8,153 bases of DNA from Deltaproteobacteria bacterium RBG_16_54_18 (GCA_001797935.1 MGQT01000084.1:4021-12173), one strand, 5' to 3'. Shown: positions 1-5,379, numbered from the stretch's first letter. Notes: generated from the sequence alone by a model not told the origin. Program-made: numbers and translations.

Positions 1-101
1 CTCGGTCTGCCCTCCCTGAAGCAGAGCGGAGAGCAAATTACGCGCTCTCCGAGACCTGAAGAATTTTGTGTGGCCTGAACTTTTCTCGGCGGAATTTTCT
101 T

Positions 102-114
102 GCCGGGTCCCGGC
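102..114. repeat. 13-base palindrome GCCGGGTCCCGGC
   Basis: This is a perfect inverted repeat with a single central T, about 45 bases upstream of the putative -35 box of the catabolic operon. It could be a regulator half-site pair or a small stem. No known operator is recognised, and short GC-rich palindromes arise by chance, so only its presence is certain. Confidence 0.35.
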
Positions 115-137
115 ATCCCCCGGACCATCGAAATTCA

Positions 138-158
138 CCCCTCAAAAATTCTTAGGGG
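138..158. repeat. Inverted repeat CCCCT/AGGGG abutting the -35 box
   Basis: CCCCT (138-142) and AGGGG (154-158) are inverted around an 11-base A/T-rich spacer. The right arm ends two bases before the TTGACA at 160-165. The position would suit an activator or repressor site, but the arms are only 5 bases and no family consensus is recognised. Confidence 0.25.
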
Positions 159-159
159 C

Positions 160-186
160 TTGACAAGGGGGGGATTTTGTTATAAA
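160..186 (+). promoter_or_regulatory. Putative sigma70 promoter of the benzoyl-CoA pathway operon
   Basis: A perfect -35 hexamer TTGACA (160-165) is followed by TATAAA (181-186), which matches the -10 consensus at 5 of 6 positions. The 15-base spacing is short; reading the -10 as TAAATT (183-188) gives 17 bases but a weaker match. Transcription would start near 193-196 and leave a leader of about 70 bases before the acyl-CoA dehydrogenase start. The leader has a small stem, GGAAG (221-225) with CTTCC (231-235). The 7-mer AATTGCA occurs twice, at 185-191 (overlapping the -10) and 208-214, 23 bases apart. A C-tract/G-tract inverted repeat lies just upstream, so regulation is plausible but no regulator can be named. 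Confidence 0.5.
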
Positions 187-262
187 TTGCACAAAGTCAG
201 CGGGAACAATTGCAGTTTGCGGAAGGACCGCTTCCCTAAGATGAGGAAAGGAGGATAGATTT

Positions 263-1426
263 ATGGATTTTGGCTTCACCGAAGAACAGGCGATGTTGCG
301 GGATATGGCGAGGGATTTTGCCCAAAACGAAATTGCCCCCACCGTCGAGGCGGACGAGGAAAAGCACGTCTATAATGAAGCACTTGTCAAGAAGATGGGC
401 GAGCTTGGCCTCTTTGGTTGTCTCGCCCCGGAAAAATATGGCGGCACGGAAATGGGTTATCTCGCCGCGAGCATTGCCACGCTTGAGATCGCCAAAGAAA
501 GCCCGTCGTACGGGGTCACCTTTAACCTGCAAATGAATGCCGTACAGAGCGTCCTGCTCGCCTTCGGCACGGAAGAACAGAAGAAAAAACATATCCCCTC
601 CCTGATCACCGCGGACGCCTATGGGTGCTTCGCCTTGACCGAGGCAGACACCGGCTCGGACGTCGCCTCGATGAGGACCACGGCCCAAGAAACCGCGGAC
701 GGCTTTGTCCTCAACGGGAGCAAGATGTGGATCTCCGGCGTGCCCTTGGCAACCGTCGGGATCATCTACGCCATGACCGATCGCGAGAAAAAACACCGGG
801 GGATGACCGCATTCTTGGTTGACATGAAGACCCCCGGCATCGAGCAGCGCGCGATCACCGAAAAACTGGGGCTGCATAGCTCCCCCACCGGAGAAATCAT
901 CTTCGAGGACGTCAAGGTACCGAAAGACGCCGTCATCGGCAAGCCCGGGGACGGTTTTAAGATCGCCATGTTCATGCTGGATAGGACCCGCCTCTCCTGC
1001 GCAGCTCGGTCTGCCGGCGTCGCGGAGAAGTGCTTCGAGCTGGCCAAAAAGTACGCCAATGAACGGATTCAGTTCGGCCAGTCCATTATCAATTTTCAGA
1101 TGGTCCAGGATCAGCTCGCGCGGATGTGGTGCGAGCATGAGGCCGCAAAACTCCTGGTCTTTAAGGCCGCCTGGATTATGGACAATCTGGAGAAGGCAGG
1201 TGGCCGGCCGACGCTGCACATCTCGACGGCAAAATACTACGGTGCAGAATCGGCGGTGATGGCGGCTAACGAGGCAATGAAGGTCTACGCCTCCTACGGC
1301 TACGGCACGGAATACCCCATCGAACGATACTACCGAGACGCCAAGTCTTATCAGAGCGTGGAAGGCACCTCGAACATTCAAAAGACCATTATAGCCAGAA
1401 ACTTCATCGAAGAAAAAAAGGAGTGA
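263..1426 (+). CDS. Acyl-CoA dehydrogenase (FAD-dependent, substrate uncertain)
   Basis: This is a full-length (387 aa) cytoplasmic acyl-CoA dehydrogenase. Such enzymes oxidise an acyl-CoA to its 2,3-enoyl-CoA and pass electrons to electron-transfer flavoprotein. The helical N-terminal domain spans about 1-115. The beta-domain signature ALTEADTGSD is at 124-133, a WIS motif at 156-158 and ERIQFGQSI at 267-275. The C-terminal catalytic block YPIERYYRDAK...VEGTSNIQ is at 351-373 with the expected base Glu367. ATG 263 has AGGAGG (249-254) 8 bases upstream. It opens an operon with a biotin carrier, an SDR, Had and Oah, so a substrate in benzoyl-CoA degradation is likely: glutaryl-, pimeloyl- or cyclohexanecarboxyl-CoA. 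Val366 before Glu367 resembles the non-decarboxylating glutaryl-CoA dehydrogenase type, but Gly84 sits where human glutaryl-CoA dehydrogenase has its carboxylate-binding Arg94. No Asp lies near residue 91, the catalytic base of cyclohex-1-ene-1-carboxyl-CoA dehydrogenase. The family call is firm; the substrate is open. Confidence 0.93.
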   Translation: MDFGFTEEQAMLRDMARDFAQNEIAPTVEADEEKHVYNEALVKKMGELGLFGCLAPEKYGGTEMGYLAASIATLEIAKESPSYGVTFNLQMNAVQSVLLAFGTEEQKKKHIPSLITADAYGCFALTEADTGSDVASMRTTAQETADGFVLNGSKMWISGVPLATVGIIYAMTDREKKHRGMTAFLVDMKTPGIEQRAITEKLGLHSSPTGEIIFEDVKVPKDAVIGKPGDGFKIAMFMLDRTRLSCAARSAGVAEKCFELAKKYANERIQFGQSIINFQMVQDQLARMWCEHEAAKLLVFKAAWIMDNLEKAGGRPTLHISTAKYYGAESAVMAANEAMKVYASYGYGTEYPIERYYRDAKSYQSVEGTSNIQKTIIARNFIEEKKE

Positions 1427-1429
1427 ACT

Positions 1430-1639
1430 ATGAACGTGACGGTACCGATGGTGGGAAAGATCGTTAATGTTGCCGTGAAAAACGGTGACAAGGTCAAGGA
1501 GAACGACCCCGTGGCTACCTTGGAGGCCATGAAGATGGAGATGCCGGTCGTGGCACCAACAACGGGCGTCGTCAAACAAGTCAACGTCAAGGCCGGTGAT
1601 GAGGTTACCGCGGATACCATTCTCATGGTTATCGAGTAG
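1430..1639 (+). CDS. Stand-alone biotin carrier protein (biotin/lipoyl attachment domain)
   Basis: This 69-residue protein consists of essentially one biotinyl domain. The biotinylation motif EAMKMEM spans residues 32-38, with Lys35 the expected biotinylated lysine. The two half-sites of the swinging-arm fold are visible as a repeated pattern, with a Gly-Asp turn at 19-20 (NGDKVKEND) and another at 56-57 (AGDEVTAD). It lacks the N-terminal domain of AccB and the Ala/Pro-rich linker common in decarboxylase gamma subunits. As a carrier it should move a carboxyl group between a biotin carboxylase or decarboxylase and a carboxyltransferase, but no such partner is encoded in the window. ATG 1430 follows the upstream stop by 3 bases, and its site AAAAGGAG (1416-1423) overlaps the end of the acyl-CoA dehydrogenase gene, so the two are probably coupled. 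By context it may serve glutaconyl-CoA decarboxylase or another acyl-CoA (de)carboxylase. A lipoyl role is less likely because the motif has Met on both sides of the lysine. Confidence 0.88.
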   Translation: MNVTVPMVGKIVNVAVKNGDKVKENDPVATLEAMKMEMPVVAPTTGVVKQVNVKAGDEVTADTILMVIE

Positions 1640-1674
1640 CACGGCACCATGAGGGAAAAAGGAGGTGAGGCAGG

Positions 1675-2427
1675 ATGAAATTACAGGGAAAGGCGGCGGT
1701 AGTCACCGGCGGCGGCAGGGGAGTCGGCAGTTCCATCTCAGTGGCCTTTGCGCAGGAGGGTGCCGATGTCATCGTCAATTACGCCTCGAATCCCAAGACC
1801 GCCAATGAGGTGGTAGAAAAGATCAAGGGCATGGGCCGCAAGGCAGTAGCGGTCCAGGCCGACGTCGCGACCAAGCAGGGGGCAGAGGCGGTCATCGAGG
1901 CCTCCGTGAAGGAATTCGGCAAGATCGATATCCTGGTCAATAACGCCGGCTTCACCCGCCCGGCGATGCTCAACAAGATGACGGAAGAGGATTGGAATGC
2001 CGTCGTCGATATCCACCTCAAGGCGCCGTGGCTGTGCATGCAGGCCGCCAGTAAGTATCTGATGGAACAGAAGCGGGGCGCGATCATCAACGTGACGTCG
2101 GTGGCCGGTCTGGTGGGCACGGTCGGCCAGATCAACTACAGCGCCGCCAAGGGAGGCGTCCTCTCCATGACGAAATCGGCGGCCAGAGAATTCGCCCGGT
2201 ATAACGTCACGGTCAACTGCATCTCCCTGGGGATCGTGGCCACGGACATGACGGAAAAGATCAGAACGGACGAAAAACTGGCCGAGATATATATGAACCG
2301 CATTCTCCTCAAGCGGTTTGCCGAGGCGAACGACATAGCCCCCTCCTTCGTCTTCTTTGCATCGGACGATGCCCGGTATATTACCGGACAATTGCTCTGT
2401 GTGGACGGGGGATATGGCATGATCTAA
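1675..2427 (+). CDS. Short-chain dehydrogenase/reductase, FabG-like; candidate 3-hydroxypimeloyl-CoA dehydrogenase
   Basis: This is a 250-residue classical SDR that interconverts a hydroxyl and a ketone with NAD(P)(H). The nucleotide-binding TGGGRGVG is at 11-18, NNAG at 89-92, and the catalytic Ser142, Tyr155 and Lys159 lie in TSVAG and NYSAAK. The C-terminal region ends with ITGQLLCVDGGYGM, as in FabG-like enzymes. Two variations are visible. His114 occupies the usual tetrad Asn position (DIHLKAP), a variation seen in other SDRs. Leu185 replaces the usual Pro in the PG turn after the catalytic helix (ISLGIVATDM). ATG 1675 has GGAGGTG (1661-1667) 7 bases upstream. It lies between the biotin carrier and had. 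Because Oah makes 3-hydroxypimeloyl-CoA, oxidation of that compound to 3-oxopimeloyl-CoA is the natural proposed role. Acyl chain specificity cannot be read from sequence, and a general 3-oxoacyl reductase is the alternative. Confidence 0.88.
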   Translation: MKLQGKAAVVTGGGRGVGSSISVAFAQEGADVIVNYASNPKTANEVVEKIKGMGRKAVAVQADVATKQGAEAVIEASVKEFGKIDILVNNAGFTRPAMLNKMTEEDWNAVVDIHLKAPWLCMQAASKYLMEQKRGAIINVTSVAGLVGTVGQINYSAAKGGVLSMTKSAAREFARYNVTVNCISLGIVATDMTEKIRTDEKLAEIYMNRILLKRFAEANDIAPSFVFFASDDARYITGQLLCVDGGYGMI

Positions 2428-2473
2428 GGCGTAAGTAATCGCATAAGAGAATAAAGCTAGAGCAAAGAAAGAG

Positions 2474-2481
2474 AAAGGAGG
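2474..2481 (+). promoter_or_regulatory. Ribosome binding site deciding the had start
   Basis: AAAGGAGG at 2474-2481 lies 4 bases before a GTG (2486) and 7 bases before the in-frame ATG immediately after it (2489). Normal spacing and start-codon preference favour ATG 2489. The GTG would add only one residue. Confidence 0.6.
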
Positions 2482-2488
2482 AACAGTG

Positions 2489-3601
2489 ATGGCAGGAGTA
2501 CCTGATAAGATCAAGACATGGCAGATGGTGCAGCCGTGGAGTAAAGACAGGGAAACGGGAAAGGTCACGGAAGGAAAGCTCGCAAAGACGGAGATCCCGG
2601 TACCGGAATTAAAGCCGGGCGAGGTTTTAGTGGAAGTAGCGGGGTGCGGCGTTTGCCACACCGACTTGAGCTACTTTTTCGACGGGGTCCCCACCGTGTC
2701 CAAGCCCCCCCTCACCCTGGGACATGAGATCAGCGGCGTGGTGGTGGCCGGAGAAAAGGCATGGATGGGCAAAGAGGTTATCATCCCCGCTGTCATGCCC
2801 TGCCGGCAGTGCCCCATCTGCAAAGAAGGCAGGGGAAACCGGTGCCTCGCGCAAAAGATGCCGGGGAACAGCTTGGGGATTTACGGCGGCAACTCAACGC
2901 ACATCCCGGTACCGGCAATAGACCTCTGCGAGGTAAAGGACCGAGGCAAGTTCTCCTTGGCGCAGTTGGCCGTGATCGCCGACGCGGTCACGACACCGTA
3001 TCAGGCGTCGATGCGGGCGGGCCTTAAATCCGGTGACAGGGTCATCGTGATCGGTGCCACCGGCGGCGTGGGCGTGCATATGGTGCAGACCGCCAAGGCC
3101 TTGGGCGCCAAGACCGTGATCGGCATCGCCCGGAACCCCGAAAAGCTGAAGAGGTCGTTGGAATTCGGAGCGGACTTTACCATCAGCTCCCTCAATAAGG
3201 AGTCCAAGGACATCAGAAATGAATTCCGGGCCATCTGCAAGGAGAACGGTATCGAGGCAGGCTACGGATGGAAGATCTTTGAGGTGTCGGGGACCAAGGC
3301 AGGACAGGATTTGGCCCTCGATCTGCTCTCGTTCACGGGCAAGTTGATTGTCGTCGGCTTCGGGATGGCCAAGAGCGAATACAGTATTTCGCGCTTGATG
3401 GCCTTCGATGCCGAGATTATCGGCACCTGGGGATGCCTGCCGGAATATTATCCCATCGTTCTCGACATGGTGTTGAAGGGCAAGATCAAGCTGGAGCCTT
3501 TCGTCGAGTTGAGGCCCATGAGCACGATTGCCGCGGTGTACGATGAGGTACACAAGGCAGGCTCACCGGCCAAGAGGATCGTTTTAACCCCAGATTTTTA
3601 A
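2489..3601 (+). CDS. had: 6-hydroxycyclohex-1-ene-1-carbonyl-CoA dehydrogenase (Had / BamQ)
   Basis: This zinc-type medium-chain alcohol dehydrogenase (370 aa) oxidises 6-hydroxycyclohex-1-ene-1-carbonyl-CoA to the 6-oxo compound, the step before ring opening in anaerobic benzoyl-CoA degradation; the characterised Thauera enzyme uses NAD+. Catalytic zinc ligands are Cys56 (CGVCHTD) and His79 with Glu80 (GHE), and Asp165 (IADAVTTPYQ) sits at the third-ligand position. The structural zinc cysteines are 105, 108, 111 and 119. The Rossmann motif GATGGVG is at 189-195. The length matches the family (about 360-370 aa). Ala214-Arg215 stand at the end of the second Rossmann strand, where NAD-specific alcohol dehydrogenases usually carry Asp. 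The assignment rests on overall resemblance and on the oah gene directly downstream; the two are neighbours in known benzoyl-CoA clusters. A 61-base gap after the SDR shows no promoter or terminator that I can see. The name bamQ is used in Geobacter. Confidence 0.9.
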   Translation: MAGVPDKIKTWQMVQPWSKDRETGKVTEGKLAKTEIPVPELKPGEVLVEVAGCGVCHTDLSYFFDGVPTVSKPPLTLGHEISGVVVAGEKAWMGKEVIIPAVMPCRQCPICKEGRGNRCLAQKMPGNSLGIYGGNSTHIPVPAIDLCEVKDRGKFSLAQLAVIADAVTTPYQASMRAGLKSGDRVIVIGATGGVGVHMVQTAKALGAKTVIGIARNPEKLKRSLEFGADFTISSLNKESKDIRNEFRAICKENGIEAGYGWKIFEVSGTKAGQDLALDLLSFTGKLIVVGFGMAKSEYSISRLMAFDAEIIGTWGCLPEYYPIVLDMVLKGKIKLEPFVELRPMSTIAAVYDEVHKAGSPAKRIVLTPDF

Positions 3602-3620
3602 ATAAGAAGGAGGAAAAAAT

Positions 3621-4772
3621 ATGTCATTGGATTGGATGCCAAAAGAAGGAGGAAAGAAGGACCATAACAGGTATGGCAAGGAGCACTGGGGGCAAATGGA
3701 TAAGGCCCCCTGCGTGGTATTCGAAAAGCGGCCTCTCAAGGATCCAAAGGGGCAGGTCATTAATGGGCTCACGGTAGCCTGGATAACGCTTAATAATCCG
3801 GCTCAGTACAACTCGTATACCACCGAGATGGTCAAGGGCGTTATCGCCGGCATGGAGAACTCCTCCACGGACCGTGAGGTCGTGGCCGTCATCTTCACCG
3901 GTGTCGGCCCCAATGCCTTCTGCACCGGCGGAAATACCAAGGAGTATTCCGAATACTACAGCAGCCGTCCTGACGAGTACGGCCAGTACATGGAGCTCTT
4001 CAACAACATGGTGGACGCCATCCTCATGTGCAAAAAACCCGTCATCTGCCGGGTCAACGGGATGCGCGTCGCCGGCGGGCAGGAAATCGGCCTGGCCTGC
4101 GACATCGCTATTTCTTCCGACCTGGCCATTTTCGGGCAGGCAGGACCCCGCCACGGCTCTTCTCCGGCCGGCGGCAGCTCCGACTTTCTCCCGTGGTTCC
4201 TCTCCATGGAGGACGCCATGTGGAACTGCGTGAGCTGTGAGATGTGGAGCGCCTACAAGATGAAGGCGAAGACCCTGATTACTAAGTGCGTGCCGGTGCT
4301 CAAGGACGACAAGGGGAGCTGGGTACGCAACCCCCAGGTCATCACCGACAAGTACGTGGAAAACGGCGAGATCGTCTACGGCGAGATGAAGACCGGTGAC
4401 GAGTTCAAGAAGGCCCGCGAGTGGGTCAATGAAAAGCTCAAAAAGAACGAGTATGATTTCTCCCTACTCGACGCAGAAGTGGACAAGGTGGTCTGGACCT
4501 TCGCCAACCTCTTCCCCGGCTGCTTGATCAAGGCCATTGACGAGGTCCGCGCCAAGAAGAAGTTCTTCTGGGATTACTCCAAGAACTACAATAGGCACTG
4601 GCTGGCGGCAAATATGGGCGGCGAGGCCTTCCTTGGTTTCGGCGCCTTCAACACGAAGAAGATCACCGGCAAGGATACCATTGATTTTATCAAGTATCGC
4701 CAGGGGATCGCCGAGAGCAAGATGATGAACGAAGAGTTCTTCTCGGAAGTGCTGGGAAAACCGCAGAAGTAA
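3621..4772 (+). CDS. oah: 6-oxocyclohex-1-ene-1-carbonyl-CoA hydrolase (ring-opening; Oah / BamA)
   Basis: This crotonase-superfamily hydrolase adds two waters to 6-oxocyclohex-1-ene-1-carbonyl-CoA and opens the ring to 3-hydroxypimeloyl-CoA. It is the marker enzyme of anaerobic aromatic degradation. At 383 aa it matches the family (about 375-385) and is much longer than ordinary enoyl-CoA hydratases (about 260), with extra sequence after residue 200. Crotonase features are the first oxyanion-hole loop NAFCTGGNTKEY (98-109) and the second loop RVAGGQEIGLACDIAI (149-164). The glycine/serine-rich stretch GPRHGSSPAGGSSDFLPW (175-192) and the region around WNCVSCEMWSAYKMKAKTL (201-219) are highly characteristic of BamA. 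ATG 3621 has GAAGGAGG (3606-3613) 7 bases upstream, 19 bases after the had stop. It is the last gene of the operon, and its product would feed beta-oxidation, possibly through the SDR encoded upstream. No truncation or frameshift is seen. Confidence 0.96.
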   Translation: MSLDWMPKEGGKKDHNRYGKEHWGQMDKAPCVVFEKRPLKDPKGQVINGLTVAWITLNNPAQYNSYTTEMVKGVIAGMENSSTDREVVAVIFTGVGPNAFCTGGNTKEYSEYYSSRPDEYGQYMELFNNMVDAILMCKKPVICRVNGMRVAGGQEIGLACDIAISSDLAIFGQAGPRHGSSPAGGSSDFLPWFLSMEDAMWNCVSCEMWSAYKMKAKTLITKCVPVLKDDKGSWVRNPQVITDKYVENGEIVYGEMKTGDEFKKAREWVNEKLKKNEYDFSLLDAEVDKVVWTFANLFPGCLIKAIDEVRAKKKFFWDYSKNYNRHWLAANMGGEAFLGFGAFNTKKITGKDTIDFIKYRQGIAESKMMNEEFFSEVLGKPQK

Positions 4773-4775
4773 ATA

Positions 4776-4792
4776 ACGATACTCTCTATCGT
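4776..4792 (+). other. Weak A/T-rich hairpin after oah
   Basis: ACGATA (4776-4781) and TATCGT (4787-4792) form a 6-bp stem with a 5-base loop just after the oah stop. It is followed by ATCTTCACC rather than a T-tract, so it is a poor terminator. It may help end or stabilise the 3' end of the operon mRNA. Confidence 0.25.
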
Positions 4793-4801
4793 ATCTTCAC
4801 C

Positions 4802-4837
4802 AAAAAAAACGGGGGGTCACCTATGTGTGACTCCCCG
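4802..4837 (-). terminator. Intrinsic terminator for the GNAT gene
   Basis: An 11-bp stem pairs 4810-4820 with 4827-4837 and includes one G-U pair; the loop is 6 bases (CTATGT on the + strand). Eight A residues at 4802-4809 become a U-tract directly after the stem in the - strand transcript. This is a classic Rho-independent terminator for the leftward gene ending at 4866. In the + direction the stem is followed by CTCTTACGTTT, a poor U-tract, so it may only partly stop transcription from the catabolic operon. Confidence 0.88.
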
Positions 4838-4865
4838 CTCTTACGTTTCAGCGCCGGCAGATCTG

Positions 4866-5318
4866 TTAAGTCCCGAGCTTTAATTCGAGGTGGATCAGGT
4901 CTCCTTTTTGGAACCCCATTTGGTCGAAGAAGTTCAGCCGATCGAATTCCCTCCAATTTACGAAGGTGTAAATAGAATCCACGCCGACCTTCTTCATATT
5001 AGCCACCATCGCTTTAAATAAAATCCTTGCCACCCCTTTCCGCTGGTAGGTGGGATGCACGCCGATAATATCGATCCAGCCGATGGTATCAGGCACCCCG
5101 TACTCCCATCCGCTGACATCTCCGAGGATAAATCCGATCACCGAGCCATCCAGCTCCGCCACCAACGAAGCCATAGGCGCCCTGTTTTCCGTCAACTCTA
5201 TCTTCATACTCCAGTACTCAGGCCGTTCCTTGCCGAGCAATGCCTTGTCGATGGCTACAATCGCATCCAGATCACCATACGCCAAGGCCCGTATCTTGAC
5301 CGTCTCCAATATATCCAT
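4866..5318 (-). CDS. GNAT-family N-acetyltransferase
   Basis: This 150-residue protein is the size of a single GNAT domain and should transfer an acetyl (or acyl) group from CoA to an amine on a protein or small molecule. The acetyl-CoA pyrophosphate loop is clear: strand IDIIGVHP (82-89) followed by YQRKGVA (91-97), the Q/R-x-x-G-x-A signature, then the helix to about 110. The C-terminal FFDQMGFQKGD (130-140) matches the usual GNAT end with its aromatic-x-x-x-GF element. The substrate cannot be told; RimI-like protein acetylation is only one option. ATG 5318 has AAAGGATGAG a short distance upstream. The gene has its own promoter and terminator, so it appears monocistronic. It is convergent with oah and lies 95 bases from the end of lnt. 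A functional tie to either neighbour is not shown by the sequence. Confidence 0.85.
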   Translation of the reverse strand: MDILETVKIRALAYGDLDAIVAIDKALLGKERPEYWSMKIELTENRAPMASLVAELDGSVIGFILGDVSGWEYGVPDTIGWIDIIGVHPTYQRKGVARILFKAMVANMKKVGVDSIYTFVNWREFDRLNFFDQMGFQKGDLIHLELKLGT

Positions 5319-5351
5319 AAGCTCTCATCCTTTGTGAAAAAACCCATAAGA

Positions 5352-5379
5352 AGTATAGCGCAGCTTTAAAACCTGTCAA
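5352..5379 (-). promoter_or_regulatory. Near-consensus sigma70 promoter of the GNAT gene
   Basis: On the - strand TTGACA (5379-5374, perfect) and TATACT (5357-5352, 5 of 6) are 16 bases apart. The -10 ends 33 bases before ATG 5318, giving a leader of roughly 27 bases. It lies in the gap between lnt and the GNAT gene and points towards the GNAT gene. Confidence 0.75.

Larger units (their letters stand above)
1..159. other. Apparently non-coding upstream region with inverted repeats
   Basis: No recognisable gene is seen here. On the + strand the frames are closed by stops at 57-59 and 76-78, so at most the tail of an upstream gene could enter from the left; the short translations are not recognisable. 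The most regular element is an inverted repeat, CGGAGAGC (27-34) and GCTCTCCG (44-51), around a 9-base loop. It can be extended by GGTCT (4-8) pairing with AGACC (52-56) across an 18-base bulge. No T-tract directly follows the stem on either strand, so it is not a convincing intrinsic terminator. A second palindrome lies at 102-114. On the - strand a frame is open from an ATG at 128 to the window edge, but its product is not recognisable. Confidence 0.4.

Noticed and set aside
71..88. Possible sigma54 (-24/-12) promoter starting at TGGCC
   Set aside because: The -12 GC is absent at the required spacing from the GG.
263..1426. Annotation as cyclohex-1-ene-1-carboxyl-CoA dehydrogenase
   Set aside because: That enzyme uses Asp91 and lacks the usual catalytic Glu, whereas this protein keeps Glu367 and has no Asp in that region.
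236..1642. Long - strand open frame (468 codons) opposite the acyl-CoA dehydrogenase and biotin carrier genes
   Set aside because: It mirrors two clearly conserved genes on the + strand, its product is a His/Asp/Gly/Leu-rich sequence with no recognisable domain, and such frames are common opposite GC-biased genes.
1649..1678. Nine-codon frame ending in an ATGA overlap with the SDR start
   Set aside because: It would use the SDR's own ribosome binding site as codons and has no good site of its own; it is most likely a chance ATG.
1738..2661. Long - strand open frame (307 codons) opposite the SDR and the start of had
   Set aside because: It is antisense to two genes with intact catalytic motifs, spans their intergenic gap and has no recognisable motif.
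2593..2916. 13-base direct repeat ATCCCGGTACCGG occurring twice within had
   Set aside because: Both copies encode the same short peptide Ile-Pro-Val-Pro in frame, so shared codon choice explains it.
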